Positions 24,501 to 34,350 of a stretch of 64,000 nucleotides of DNA are shown here, piece by piece. How positions within the stretch are numbered: the stretch's first letter is position 1; the number at the start of each line of letters is the position of its first letter. Source of the stretch: Bostrychus sinensis (taxonomy: Eukaryota > Chordata > Actinopteri > Gobiiformes > Eleotridae); the NCBI GenBank assembly GCA_020698575.1, contig CM036257.1:20785520-20849519 (forward strand). The letters are read 5' to 3'. Below the pieces are notes generated by a model that saw nothing but the letters and a program-made list of their open reading frames with translations, had not been told where the DNA came from and did no database searches. The position numbers and the translations under genes were made by a program.

Positions 24501-27054
24501 AGAGACCAGATGTGCCGCTGAGAATAAAGGGTTTTAGGGAAAGATGCTCCCTGAGTTAAAGTGAAAGCCCCATGTGTGAGAAGCCCTCCTGAGCTGCACG
24601 GGAGAAATTAAACATCTTTTGTTGTCCATCTGCCATTGTATTGAGCAGACTTAGGCTTAGCCCCTCTCCCCTACTTCTACGGTCACAGGTGTAAAAAATC
24701 CCAAAAAAGCCGAATGATAAACCACAAGGAAAGAAGAAACTTGTATTATAATATTACATGTTCCAACTAAGTGAGAGTTGGGCACTCAATTTCTCATCTT
24801 GAAAAATGTTGTGCATAAATTGTAACCAGTGTGCAGAAGTTGAGCACCTGTGGTATGTACTGCCAACTTTTTTACAAACCTACTTTAAACAGGGAGTGTA
24901 CAGAAAATTAATTAACTCCAACAATGTAATGCATTTCTATGTGTTACATATAATCTAGTTATTTTGTTTCAATTCAACTTAATACCACCAAAAATTAGCT
25001 TCCTTTCAATATCATATCAAAGAGTCACAAGCCAGTGTTCTCTTTGTCCCGGTCCAAGCCCATATAAATGGAGAGAGTTGCATCAGGACGGGCATCTGGC
25101 ATAATAAAAACGTTGCCAAATAAATATGCAAATCACTGCACAGTAGGAGGCAGATGATTTGCTGTGGTGATCCCAGAAGGGAAAAGACAAAATGAAAGAC
25201 GACCCTAGTCTAAAACATTTAAAATATTTAGTACATGAACCAAAAAGAAGCCCTCCTGATCTTTAAAGGATAAATTAAACGTCTTTTGTTGTCCATCTGC
25301 TGTTGTATTGAGCGGACCTAGGCTTAATCCCCCTTCACTTCTGTTGTCAGTCACAGGTGTAAAAAATCCCCAAAAAACTCACTGAGCTTGACCACAGCTG
25401 CCTCACACAATGGACACACCGGTCGAAGCAGTTTACCTCAGTGAACAAAAAGAAGAAGAAAAAACAGGTTGAGGGAAATTAAGTAGCTCGAATAACATGC
25501 CCCAGCCTTATCTGTCCATGGGCAGATGTAACGCAGTAAACAGTGAGCTGCACAAATAATTGAAAAGCTAAAAATAAAATGATCCTGGACAGAAGCCGAT
25601 GTTTGGTGAGAGAAGGATATCGCACTTCGCTGGTGACCATCAGGACAAACAGTTGGTGGAAGAACGCTAATAAAATAACAGAGAAAAGGTTCAAGTCTTT
25701 ATAAGTTCTTTTGAAAACTGAGATCAGAAATAAAGTTAAAGGAGGATGGCCTATCACACATGAAAACATTCAAAGTAACAGGAAAATGTCAAATAATACC
25801 ATCTTGGTTACTAAAACAAAAAAAGTTGTAATACATTTAAGATTACTAGCTAAAAGAACTAGGACCAAACTAAATATATTTAGTTTTTATTATAGACAAC
25901 TGCACTGCTGCACTCTGCATACTAATGAATCTTGTACTCTTCATGCTAGTCCCAAGTGTAGATAAAAGAAGAGGACTGCATCAGGAATGGCATTCAGCTT
26001 AAAATATTAGCCAAAATCGATGTACAAATCACTGCACTCTATGAGGCAGATAATTGGCTGTAGTTAGCCCAAAAGAAAAAAGACAGGCAACACAACATGT
26101 TGACGCTATATATTTTAACACAAGTTATGTAATGTTGATTGAGAGTACTCCTAAAATTCCTAAAATACATCAAAGACTCAAGTCCTTCTGGAGAGAGGTA
26201 GCAGTGAGTTGTGAGGATCTATTTGGGTCAATAAAAGGACACTATAACAAGTTATGTGCAGTAACCTACCTAATTTGCTATGGTTACTTTTCTTAAATAG
26301 TAATCAGCTTTTTCCTACCATGGTCATCACCACAGCACAAAAACTAGTTTGTGTGGTCCTAAACATTGGTTATACTGGTTTGCGAGCCCCTGAGGCTGAG
26401 ATATATGGTAATAGCTGAAATATAAATACTAGAATGTCTATGAATATAATTTCGACCAGGTAGGTAGGCGCCCAATTAATAGTTTAAATTTAAGCAGCTC
26501 TCTTTTTATAGTGGTTATAACACTCAGCTCTCTTTTTATAGTGGTGTAACACTTTGTAATCATGCTGTGTGTGATGTTGTGTAATAAGGTACTACTCTTA
26601 ACCTAACATTGTGAACATTGGCCGTACACACATTACATTTACCTCCTGACTCTAATGTAAAGCATGTGTTGCTAAGTGATGCTTATCCTCCTGTCATCTC
26701 TGCATCTGCCACTGTTAGCATGCTAGCCTCTACAGCTAACAGGTAGCCTCAAGATTGGCGATAACGCTGAGGAAATCGTTAGCGTTTAGCATCCGAGGAC
26801 AAAATACAGCGGTTTTAGGGAACGTGACAGTGCCACGGGTTGATGTGCGCGTGTAAGGTCAGCACAGCCTTTATGTTGTGTTAGCAGCTAGGCGCTAAAT
26901 GAATGGGGGTTGGGCTAGCATCCTCCAGCATCTCTTCTCTTCCCCGTTGTGTGCCTTTATATATATTACTCACCTGGTTGTAGTGCACCGTGAACGGCTT
27001 CAGGTACTCGGACTCTGTGCACGGAACCACATCAATGTTGTTTATCTCCTCCAT
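6800..27054 (-). CDS. nudt14: NUDT14-type Nudix hydrolase (UDP-sugar pyrophosphatase), 5 coding exons
   Basis: Coding exons in gene order: 27054-26974, 16278-16235, 11504-11440, 10233-9933 and 7049-6800. All have GT/AG borders and stay in frame, giving 246 residues against about 222 in human (from memory). The family hydrolyses UDP-glucose and ADP-ribose to the sugar phosphate plus a nucleoside monophosphate in the cytosol. Family blocks visible: EYLKPFTVHYNQ at 16-27; KKSWDFMRTHDS at 31-42; VLVKQFRPAVY at 56-66; YELCAGLVD at 122-130; a relaxed Nudix box at 127-150 ending ARQEVLEECGY, with the metal-binding E146 and E147 kept and Q in place of the consensus R, as human also departs from it; then SGVGVTGSKQTMFYAEV and a C-terminal IPKTMGVIF block. 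Residues 74-118 form a low-complexity Ala/Glu/Ser/Pro insert inside the GC-rich fourth exon, where human also has a shorter variable loop. Intron 1 is about 10.7 kb. The first ATG starts the recognisable family N-terminus. Confidence 0.95.
7186..8457. mobile_element. Non-autonomous hAT-like element, copy 1, interrupted by another element (nudt14 intron 4)
   Basis: Imperfect terminal inverted repeats: the left end reads CATCTGTAATTTATGGTTTT with AGAGCC, and the right end reads GGCTCTTTGGATCC ... TTGCAGACCTCTG. Internal blocks match copy 2 at 11.8-12.6 kb, including GACTTTGAAACAA, ATCTTGTCAATTTAAAATAA, AAAAGATAATCAGTG and AGTTGCGGCTCTT. A separate inverted-repeat element occupies 7444-8063 within it. 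No transposase frame is present. Confidence 0.75.
7444..8063. mobile_element. DNA-transposon relic nested in the copy 1 element
   Basis: The left end (GTCAGTAAGTATATGGACAC) and right end (TGTCCAATTACTTATGAGCC) are imperfect inverted repeats of one another. The interior has no intact frame. A mariner-like or related cut-and-paste element is likely, but the family cannot be fixed without a library search. Confidence 0.65.
8464..9932. other. Remainder of nudt14 intron 4
   Basis: No exon is visible. It includes a less AT-rich, apparently non-repetitive block at about 8740-9140 (possible cis-regulatory sequence) and a retroelement-tail fragment around 9830-9900 (GGGCATCCGGTGTAAAAA). Confidence 0.5.
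10234..11439. other. nudt14 intron 3
   Basis: AT-rich intron of 1206 bp with no recognised exon, RNA gene or well-preserved transposon. Confidence 0.6.
11630..11790 (+). repeat. tRNA-headed SINE
   Basis: An A-box-like segment (CCCAGTTGGTAGAGATGCTC) and a B box (GAGGTTCGATCCCCGC) with a CCATTGTGTCGTTG body and an AAAAGTGCCATATAAATGTGA tail typical of fish SINEs. It lies in nudt14 intron 2. Confidence 0.8.
11814..12648. mobile_element. Non-autonomous hAT-like element, copy 2, interrupted by a SINE (nudt14 intron 2)
   Basis: Same element as copy 1 at 7.2-8.5 kb. The left end reads CATCTGCAACCTATGGGTTT with AGAGCC; the right end reads GGCTCTTTGGATCC ... GGTTGCAGTCCCCTG. Internal blocks are shared and in the same order. 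The SINE at 12.01 kb entered near the same internal point (after CAGTGCA) where copy 1 has intact sequence. Confidence 0.8.
12012..12319 (+). repeat. Full-length tRNA-headed SINE inserted in copy 2
   Basis: The A-box region GGCAGTAGCTCAGTCAGCAG opens the element; much of the B-box segment is missing. The body carries GTGTCCTTGGGCAAGACACT and the tail GTCTAGAAAAGCGCTATACA followed by ATTATT. A 7-bp target-site duplication, TGCATGG, flanks it (12005-12011 and 12320-12326), which shows a retrotransposition event. Confidence 0.88.
12700..16234. other. Remainder of nudt14 intron 2
   Basis: No exon is supported. It includes a GC-richer block at about 13.09-13.26 kb, a LINE-3'-end-like fragment near 13.69-13.83 kb and a minisatellite-like GTCCTGGTTTAG fragment near 15.09-15.18 kb. 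Confidence 0.5.
18493..18530. repeat. (TG)n microsatellite
   Basis: About 18 GT units with two TATG interruptions. The short frames across it are repeat artefacts. Confidence 0.95.
20613..21022. mobile_element. hAT-type MITE with an internal minisatellite
   Basis: The ends are inverted repeats (CCATGGTTCTTAAAC on the left; GTTTGAGAACCACTG on the right, the reverse complement of CAGTGGTTCTCAAAC). Flanking 8-mers AGATACAG (20605-20612) and AAATACAG (21023-21030) differ at one base, as expected of an aged hAT target-site duplication. The interior is a degenerate tandem array of an AAACCAGGACTA-like 10-12-mer. Confidence 0.8.
23533..23901. mobile_element. MITE with TAGGG(A/C)TGGG ends, copy A
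   Basis: It starts TAGGGATGGGTACC and ends GGTTCCCAGCCCTA, near-perfect inverted repeats. The interior block ATCATAAAACACAATAATAT and the AAAGGTCCCACTAGGTATT block are shared with copy B at 54.8-55.1 kb. Confidence 0.8.
24575..24712. repeat. Local duplication, unit 1
   Basis: GAAGCCCTCCTGA, then ATTAAACATCTTTTGTTGTC, TGTATTGAGCAGACTTAGGC and CACAGGTGTAAAAAATCCC. It matches the unit at 25.24-25.38 kb in the same order and orientation, with scattered substitutions. Confidence 0.75.
25243..25382. repeat. Local duplication, unit 2
   Basis: Second copy of the 24.6 kb unit, about 670 bp downstream: GAAGCCCTCCTGATC, ATTAAACGTCTTTTGTTGTC, TGTATTGAGCGGACCTAGGC and CACAGGTGTAAAAAATCCCC. Confidence 0.75.
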
Positions 27055-29029
27055 AGTTTGGACCCAGGGATGGCTCGGTGGCGCACGGACGCTGCAGCTC
27101 TGCTGTCACCGCACTGACAGTGAAGGAATGTGTACGGAAGCCCGGAGAGGACAAAAGAGATACGGTGCATACACAGAGAAGGTGAAAGTCATTATACTGG
27201 CAGCATTTTATTTACACTTGGCTAGTGTTCTTGTGATATATGCCACAAATGAATGGAAATTTGTCAAACCCACTTTAAGATTATTATAGTGATTGTACTT
27301 ATATTTCAAGCATTTTTTTCTACAGTATATCCCACATGAAGATAATGCTTTGTTCAAATATTTCTTACTCTAATCCTTAGTGGTTCTAGCTTGCATGTTA
27401 GCCACAGCATAATGGCCACTTCTAATTGTTTTGCCTGTTCTATGTACTGGCTTTCCAATTAGGCGTATGTCTGTAATTGACAGGTATAGGATACATATTT
27501 CGGGGCAGTTTTCAGTTGATAACCATTGTAAGCAATGATTTCAACATTAATGTACTGCATGGAAAACTCTGTGTCACTTTTGTATCTTGTCACTTTCAGA
27601 CTTTTTGCTGTTGGTGCAGCAGAGCGCTATTTCCTAAAATTACAAGAACTAAGCTATAATGTAGTGTATATTATCAGGATTATTTGCCGAAACCAACAAA
27701 CATATCATTTTCAGTAAGGTAAATGATATGTTTGTTGTATGTAGGTTTGTCATTGGTTTAGGAAAGACAAGCAAATTAACCATATTAATTAAACCAGGTC
27801 TAGACCATGGCTAAACCAGCACAATACCAGGACTAGGATCAAGGACTAAACGAGGACTTAAATGTGCTTAAACCAGAATTAAGCTGTGTCCAATTTTAAG
27901 AAACAGAGCAGGACTATAAAACAACTCCTGAGTACCACCAGAAGAAGTCTGTGCACCACCAGTGATATCTATACCTGAAGTTTCAGAACCACTGTCCTAG
28001 GACAAGAGTGAAAATATTAAAGAACTCAATGGGCCACAAAGGAGGAGAATGAGGTCAGTATTGTAGATGTACTAATAAGCAAGTATTATTTAAAGATATT
28101 TTCCACTATTTTTATTTGATTATGATATGAGGCAAAAAATATACAAGCCTTATCGGATCATGAACCACTGAACCATTATTTTTCTGATTGCTTGTATTTT
28201 GAATGTCATTTACAAGTATGGCTTTTGCTGAAATGGACTTTGACACAAATCCAAAGTCAACAAATGCACTTCCTGCCTTTACTTAAAACAACACAATGGT
28301 TTTCCTGCTACATCTAAATCCGTAGTTGGTTCGATGTAGGATTTTGATGTAATGGATGTCACCTTTACGTGCCCTGTTGTACACCTATTAGATGTGCAGT
28401 GATAAGGAAGCCCAGTTTTTTTACTGTGCTGAGTAATGAATAAAATCAGGGTGTGGGTACTTTTCTCACCAGCACTGCCTTGAATGGGTGAGGCTACATG
28501 ATGTCACCCTGCCTTCACATCAATAACAGCTTCATAATGGAGAACAATCTGCACTGCTCCAATCTCAACGGGGCTAACTTCCTCCTGCAAACGAGCCCCC
28601 AGTCCACCGCCCACCCGCACAAGGACTTCTGTGAGCTGATTTACATCTAAATAAATACAGGCATAGACCAAACAATGCACGGACCCACAAGAGGAACCGG
28701 CAAAAAAAAAAAAAAACTCCTCTGGGCAAGTCCAAAGTATATGGGACCCGATCCGGCCAAGCTGCAGGGCACGATAAGACAGGAGGGACTGCTGGTGCTG
28801 AGGCATTGTGAGAGAGTCAGAGGAGTGGACACAAAGGGACCAAGCAAGAAAAATGATGGAATGGAAAGGGCCTGGAGCTCAGAAAAAGATTTGAAAGACA
28901 TGTAAAAATGGTACATCTGTTATCAGCACCCGCCTAAAACACAGCCCATATGCAACAAACTGTGATGCACTTCTGACACCTTCTTCAGCAGTTTGAGTAA
29001 GAGTTCAGACCACTGCATGGACATCCCCA

Positions 29030-29215
29030 CGTGCATCACCTGTTCCCGTTCACTACCGTTCCTTTCTTGGACCACTTTTGATAGATACTGACCCCTGCAG
29101 ACCGGGAACACCCCACAAGTGCAGCAGTTTTGGAGACGCTCTGACCTAGTCGTCGAGCCATCACAGTGTGGCCCTTGTCAAACTCTCTCAAATCCTTATG
29201 CTTGCCTATTTTTCA
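29030..29215. mobile_element. Tc1/mariner-like transposon fragment
   Basis: It shares long blocks with the element at 52.2-53.2 kb: TTGGACCACTTTTGATAGAT, GGGAACACCCCACAAG, GGCCCTTGTCAAA and TTATGCTTGCC. It lacks recognisable terminal repeats, so it is a truncated copy. Confidence 0.7.
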
Positions 29216-32200
29216 ATCAGCAAAGTGCAACAGAACAAGTGATTGGAACCATTTCCTGGAGAGAGCATCTTTTACAAAATCCTCTACTATACGTTTAACC
29301 TTGAGTTTATTCCACCATGTTAGATAGTCCTAGACTCATTTATAGCCTGTGCGTCCTGGGAATGGATCTAAATGTGATCTACATGAGGTTTCTTCTTTTT
29401 TTAGTAGTAGTAGTAGTAGTTATTGTTTATGTTTGACCATGTGTTTGGTTGTGTGTCTAATTGTTTGTAAAACCTTTTGAGGTGTCTGCTGTTGTGATAT
29501 TGGGCTATATAAATAAAATTTGATTGGACTGATTATCAACTCTCAAACCAGTCAAAATGTTTTGTTACATGTTTAACTTATGCTGTATTATTTCCTCTTC
29601 AGGGCCTCGTTGGAACCTCACCCATAAAGAGGCCTCCTGTCCTGAAAACCTCTTATCAGCTGCCGGGCCTGCTCTAGGGGGCACCCATAACGTGTTAATC
29701 CTATCCTTCCACGAACATGCGGGTGCTGCAGCCTCCCAGTCACAACCAATTACAGCGTGCAGGCGGCTGATTGAGCACAGACTTCCTCAGACTTAGATCC
29801 ACACACAACCTGGAGCCTGCTAAAGACAGTCCCTAAAACCACTGAAGATCTCGGCTCCTCGGGTCAAAGGTTCAAACAGACGGTGTTGTTCTGTATCCTC
29901 TCTAGTCATGTCATATATATCTGTTTTTAAAGGAACAAAATGTTATTTATTGTTGATTTATATATGGATTTGTGCATGTTTTATTGAGATTACATTTCAA
30001 TTTACCCAGATTTAGCTCAGATAGATGGAAAAAGTTATGTCAAGAAGGGCATCCGATGTAAAACCTTCCTCTTAGTTGCACTACGAACTGTGATAAGGTA
30101 ACATGAGAAAATACTGTGTTGTGGAAACTGTAAGCACATATATTTAAGCTGAAATCTCTTCTGTGGCCTATCCATAACCTATAGTTTATCAGTCAGGGTC
30201 AAGCAGGGATTTGGTCTTCGATCCTGGGAATGCACTTAGCGAAGGCGGCGGCTGCACCTCTGTTAGCGGGCCCAGGGTGTGGGTCTTTAGATGGCTGGCT
30301 GTCCACCGTCCCACAGTCCCAGGGTCTGGACATTCAGCCGCCGCTCACCTTGTCCGGCAGACGCTCCTAAATCCTTACACACGAGTTTAGGGTTTCAAAA
30401 TAGCGCCGGGTGCCACAGGGTCACTTGATAAGACCGAGGTGGAGGGGGGAGAGGGTTCTGGGGGGGTCTGGTGTTGGAGCTGAGCTGATCCAAGTGAAGA
30501 CAGTGAAGGATGTGACGCTGACAGGAGGAGGTGGTGAAGGAGTGACTGTCAGGAGGCCACAGTGGTTAAAAAAATTGATCAAGTTTTAATACAAATATTT
30601 GCTGAGTTAGTTCTCCGGCCTTTGGTGTGAGAAATCAGGGGTTCAATTCCCCTACATGCTCCTTTGCCAGCTGTACAATTGTTGGTGCGTGTAACTCTCA
30701 GCCAATCACTGTTCCCAAACTACTGACTTTAACTCACAGATGAAGAGTGTATGAGGCTTGAGGCAGGTTTGTTTACAAGCAATTCCATACATCTCTGAAT
30801 ACTGCATGGTGCGCTAGAAGTTTAGTCAAAGGAAATAATAACAGCACTCCTGAAATGAAGCCAAGAAAAGATTGTCTTATGCACAAAAGATACTGGCTTT
30901 GAATACTGTGTTAAACAATGCCAATAAGTCAGACAGCAAAATTAACAGTTCTTTTCAATGTCAGTTTCTCTATGCTCAGCCTCTTTCTTTTCAAGACACT
31001 TCCCATTGTAAGTGGGAAAACCTCTGTCTCTCTTATATTTTTAGGAAAGCTATTATTGTTCCCATGTTGGTGACGTGTCCCAGGATGTGTTTCCCCAACA
31101 AGGTCAGAAGTTTGGTTTTGTTGTCACTATAATGAAGGAGAACAGGCCTCTCTGCCATAATTTCTCATGTTTTCTGGGGGTCTTTCCTATGGGTTTTTAT
31201 GGGTCTTTTATGGTAACAAATAGACATGAAATGTTATTTGCAAAGCTATTGTGGCATACAGGGGTGGAAAATTTACTAAATTAAGAATTTAACTGGCCCT
31301 TACTAATTCAAGCATGCCATACATTTGAACTTATCCCACAGTATCACACTTTTATGGTAAATACATATTTTTGTAAGCCTAATGTTGGTAATGAGACTAT
31401 ATAAATAACAATCTAGTGTCTTCAGGACCACTGGCGGGTGATAGTGTGGGACAGCTGCTGCTCCCCTCTATCCCCTGCTGGGACACAGGCTATTTTAACA
31501 GGACAGTCCCATTGTCTTTTACCAAGAATGAGTGGGGACTGTGGAAACTCATCAGGCCACAGTATTAACTCCTGTACCCCCCTGGTGAATGGGGTGAGGG
31601 GTGGCATCATGTCCCTGTCATTCGCATCTCTATGGGACTCCCCTTATTGTACTGTCCCATAAGAGAATAAGCCCAGCTCTGCAGATGCCTTGCAGAAGTG
31701 TGGGAAAACCGACCAGATGTGTGTGCAAAATCTTTTTAATGTAGTTTCCTCAAAACCTGGATGCATGCATGTTGTTGTGCATCGGGTTAGCTGATAGTCT
31801 ATTTTTGTCTATTTAGCTTCTTTTGTTTTAGTTTAATTTTAATTTAATTCTCTGTGACTGGTCTCTGATACTCTTTAGTGCTCTTGTTCAATACTACTTG
31901 TTACTGTTTCATGCTAATGCTGCTCTTATTGTACTTCTGCTGTTAAAACAATGCAGCTTCCCCACTAAAGAACTAATAAAGGATTTCTTATTTTATTTTC
32001 TTCTCCATTTTTTTAAAGGGCAAAATGAGATAAAAAGGCACTGCGTTCAATAAAACTTAAGATCCAATCACAAAGCATTTGTAAGTAAAACTACTGTTAC
32101 AAGTATTGTTACAAATTATATTACTCTAGTAGAAGTAAAAGTACTTCACAAAATTATTCCTTCAGTAAAAGTGAAAGAAAGGGAGTTAACTGAAATTTTG

Positions 32201-32249
32201 AAACTGAAGTTTTTTGTTTGTTTGTTTTGTAAATTCCCACCTTAAATCT

Positions 32250-32336
32250 ACTAATAGTACTACTTCTGCTACTACTACTACTAAACCGCTGCTACAACTA
32301 CTCCTATTACTGCTACTACTGCTATGCTACTACCAT

Positions 32337-32371
<35 letters not shown>

Positions 32372-32499
32372 TCACTGCTACTACTGCTAAAACTGCTATT
32401 ACTACTACTGCTGCTATACTACTACCATTACTACTACTACTACTACTTCTACCATTATCACTGCTACTACTGCTAAAACTGCTACTACTACTACTGGTA

Positions 32500-32533
<34 letters not shown>

Positions 32534-32745
32534 GCTACTACTACCACTATTACTGCCACTACTGCTACTACTGCTATTACTACTACTGCTACTACTACCA
32601 CTACCGCTGTTACTACTGCTACTACTGCTAAACTACTACTACTAATTCTACCACTACTACTGCTGCTACTACTACTTCGACCACTACTACTGCTGCTGCT
32701 GCTACTGCTACTACTACTACTACTACTACTACTACTATTAATCTT
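32250..32745. repeat. Degenerate (ACT/CTG)n triplet tract, about 0.5 kb
   Basis: Almost 500 bp of mainly CTA/ACT triplets with CTG, TTA and CCA variants. The minus-strand frame reads as poly-Ser then poly-Val because of the triplet period and is not a gene. Shorter tracts of the same type occur at about 33.6-33.7, 34.35-34.42 and 53.92-53.95 kb. Confidence 0.95.
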
Positions 32746-34039
32746 TATCCAAGCCAGAATCAAACTCAGGACTTTCTAGTTGTGAGGTGAATGCACCATT
32801 CACTTTGCCACATGTATTTTAGAAAATTTACAAAATAAATCGAGTTACTTTCTACTTCTGTACACAAATGTTAGAACGATTATTAGAGTTTTAAGTAGGA
32901 CTGAACAAAACATAAAAGTTCAAACTATAAGCTTTTGCTGCAGAAACGCTTAATTATGTGTTGCCAATTAGTCGGTCATTTCCCCTCAGTACCACCCCTG
33001 CACTAGAGAGAATCTTAGACTTGTACGATCGCTCCCCACAAACAATTTTTCTTTGTTCAAATTGTTCATAAATCTCTGACAGCGTTACACTCTGTCATCA
33101 CAAATTCCTCTGTTTATGTACAGGATTATGTGTTGTGTGAATGACTGAAGAATGAGTGCATTGTGTTTTGCGTTCAGTACAAACCTCCCTCTGGACATAG
33201 ACCTAGAGTAAAAAGTCCCAGCACTTTGTTCAAAATATATTGCCTTTGTGTAAAACTGCATAATGAAGCCGTCACAGCTGGACTCCACTTCACACAGCCG
33301 ATGACAAACATGGACGCCAAGGTCAAAGGAGGGGCTGACAAAAAGAGGAATGACTTCAGACTAACAGAGGTGGAGAGTAACTGGATACTTTTACTCAAGA
33401 AATTTACTACTTTTTTTAAAAGAAAATGTGCTTTTTTGTGTAATACCAAGTGTGTAATGCTTATAGCTGCAGGAATAAGTGGATCTAGTGCACCAAGAAT
33501 GGTAGTCACGTTTCTAAAAGGTGACTTGAAAAGTAAAGTCTAATAATTGCTTAAGAGAAGCTCAACTTCTCTTCTTCTAGTCCATTTTAACCTCTGAGTA
33601 TCACTACTGCTATTACTGCTACATAAGGATACTACCGCTACTACTCTTACTATTACTACAATTACTATTAAAAGTGCTACTCCCACAAATGTTACTACTG
33701 TTATTACCTTTGGTGTATAGGGATGTTTGTTAATTAGTTAATCAATGAATCTGCATTAAGGCCATAATTGATTGAAAGAAATACTAACAATTAATTGTTA
33801 TGCTCCATAGAAGAGTAAAGGTACAGTACCATCAGAGAGTTAGGGCAAATTAAACATAAAATTAAACTACTGTTTAGTTTAAAAAAGACACTTTATAATT
33901 ATGGTTCATGACTTTGAATTTAATAGAGTTGTTTTTTATAAATCCTTTGTTAAGACTACCAATTATAAGATTAAAGAAAATTAACTGAATGTGCATCCCT
34001 AGTTGAGCGCTACTAGTAATAGTAGTAGTGGCATAATTG

Positions 34040-34350
34040 GGGTGGTAGTAGCTCAGTCGGTAGAGACTCTTGCCCACTAACCTGAAGGTTGGCGGTTCAA
34101 GCCCCACAACTGGTAATACATTCTGTCATTGTGTCCTTGGGCAAGACACTTCACCAGTGTGACTGTTTTAAGTGGTAGTAGGAGGGGCTGTAGGTGTAAA
34201 ATGGCAGCCACACATCTGTCAGTCTGTCCCAGGGCAGCTGTGGCTACAGAAGTAGTTCATCACCACAGAGTGTGACTGAGGAGTGAATGAATAATGCACC
34301 AAATTGTAAAGTGACTTTGAGTGTCCAGAAAAGCACTATAAAAGACTAAT
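34040..34350 (+). repeat. Full-length tRNA-headed SINE
   Basis: A box TAGCTCAGTCGGTAGAG and B box GGTTCAAGCCCC are well kept at tRNA spacing, followed by GTGTCCTTGGGCAAGACACT and the tail GTCCAGAAAAGCACTATAAA plus CATTGTTACTAATTACTACT. It is the best-preserved head in the window and close to the master copy. It is not a functional tRNA: the cloverleaf 3' half is replaced by SINE body. Confidence 0.88.

Larger units (their letters stand above)
16279..26973. other. nudt14 intron 1 (about 10.7 kb)
   Basis: A very long first intron. It contains a GT microsatellite, a hAT-type element with an internal minisatellite (20.6 kb), a TAGGG-ended MITE (23.5 kb), several retroelement-tail fragments (about 22.1, 25.1 and 26.0 kb), a local duplication at 24.6/25.25 kb and GC-richer unique blocks near 21.4-21.9 and 24.3-24.7 kb that may be regulatory. 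No coding exon was recognised. Confidence 0.6.

Noticed and set aside
26899..27289. Plus-strand genes over the nudt14 first exon
   Set aside because: Antisense of the exon that encodes the recognisable NUDT14 N-terminus.
29557..29796. A 79-codon plus-strand gene in the spacer
   Set aside because: No homology, and no splice sites or codon bias that I could defend. Kept only as a GC-rich island of unknown role.
32491..32763. A poly-Ser/poly-Val protein
   Set aside because: Translation of a triplet microsatellite; the homopolymers come from the 3-bp period.
33163..33543. A 126-codon plus-strand gene
   Set aside because: No splice-linked partner and no recognisable family. The second half overlaps the dispersed TACTTTTACTCAAG-type repeat, and an opposing frame of similar length covers the same DNA.
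34040..34115. A tRNA gene
   Set aside because: A and B boxes are present, but the sequence continues into a SINE body with copies at 2.7, 12.0, 49.2 and 53.6 kb; no complete cloverleaf.
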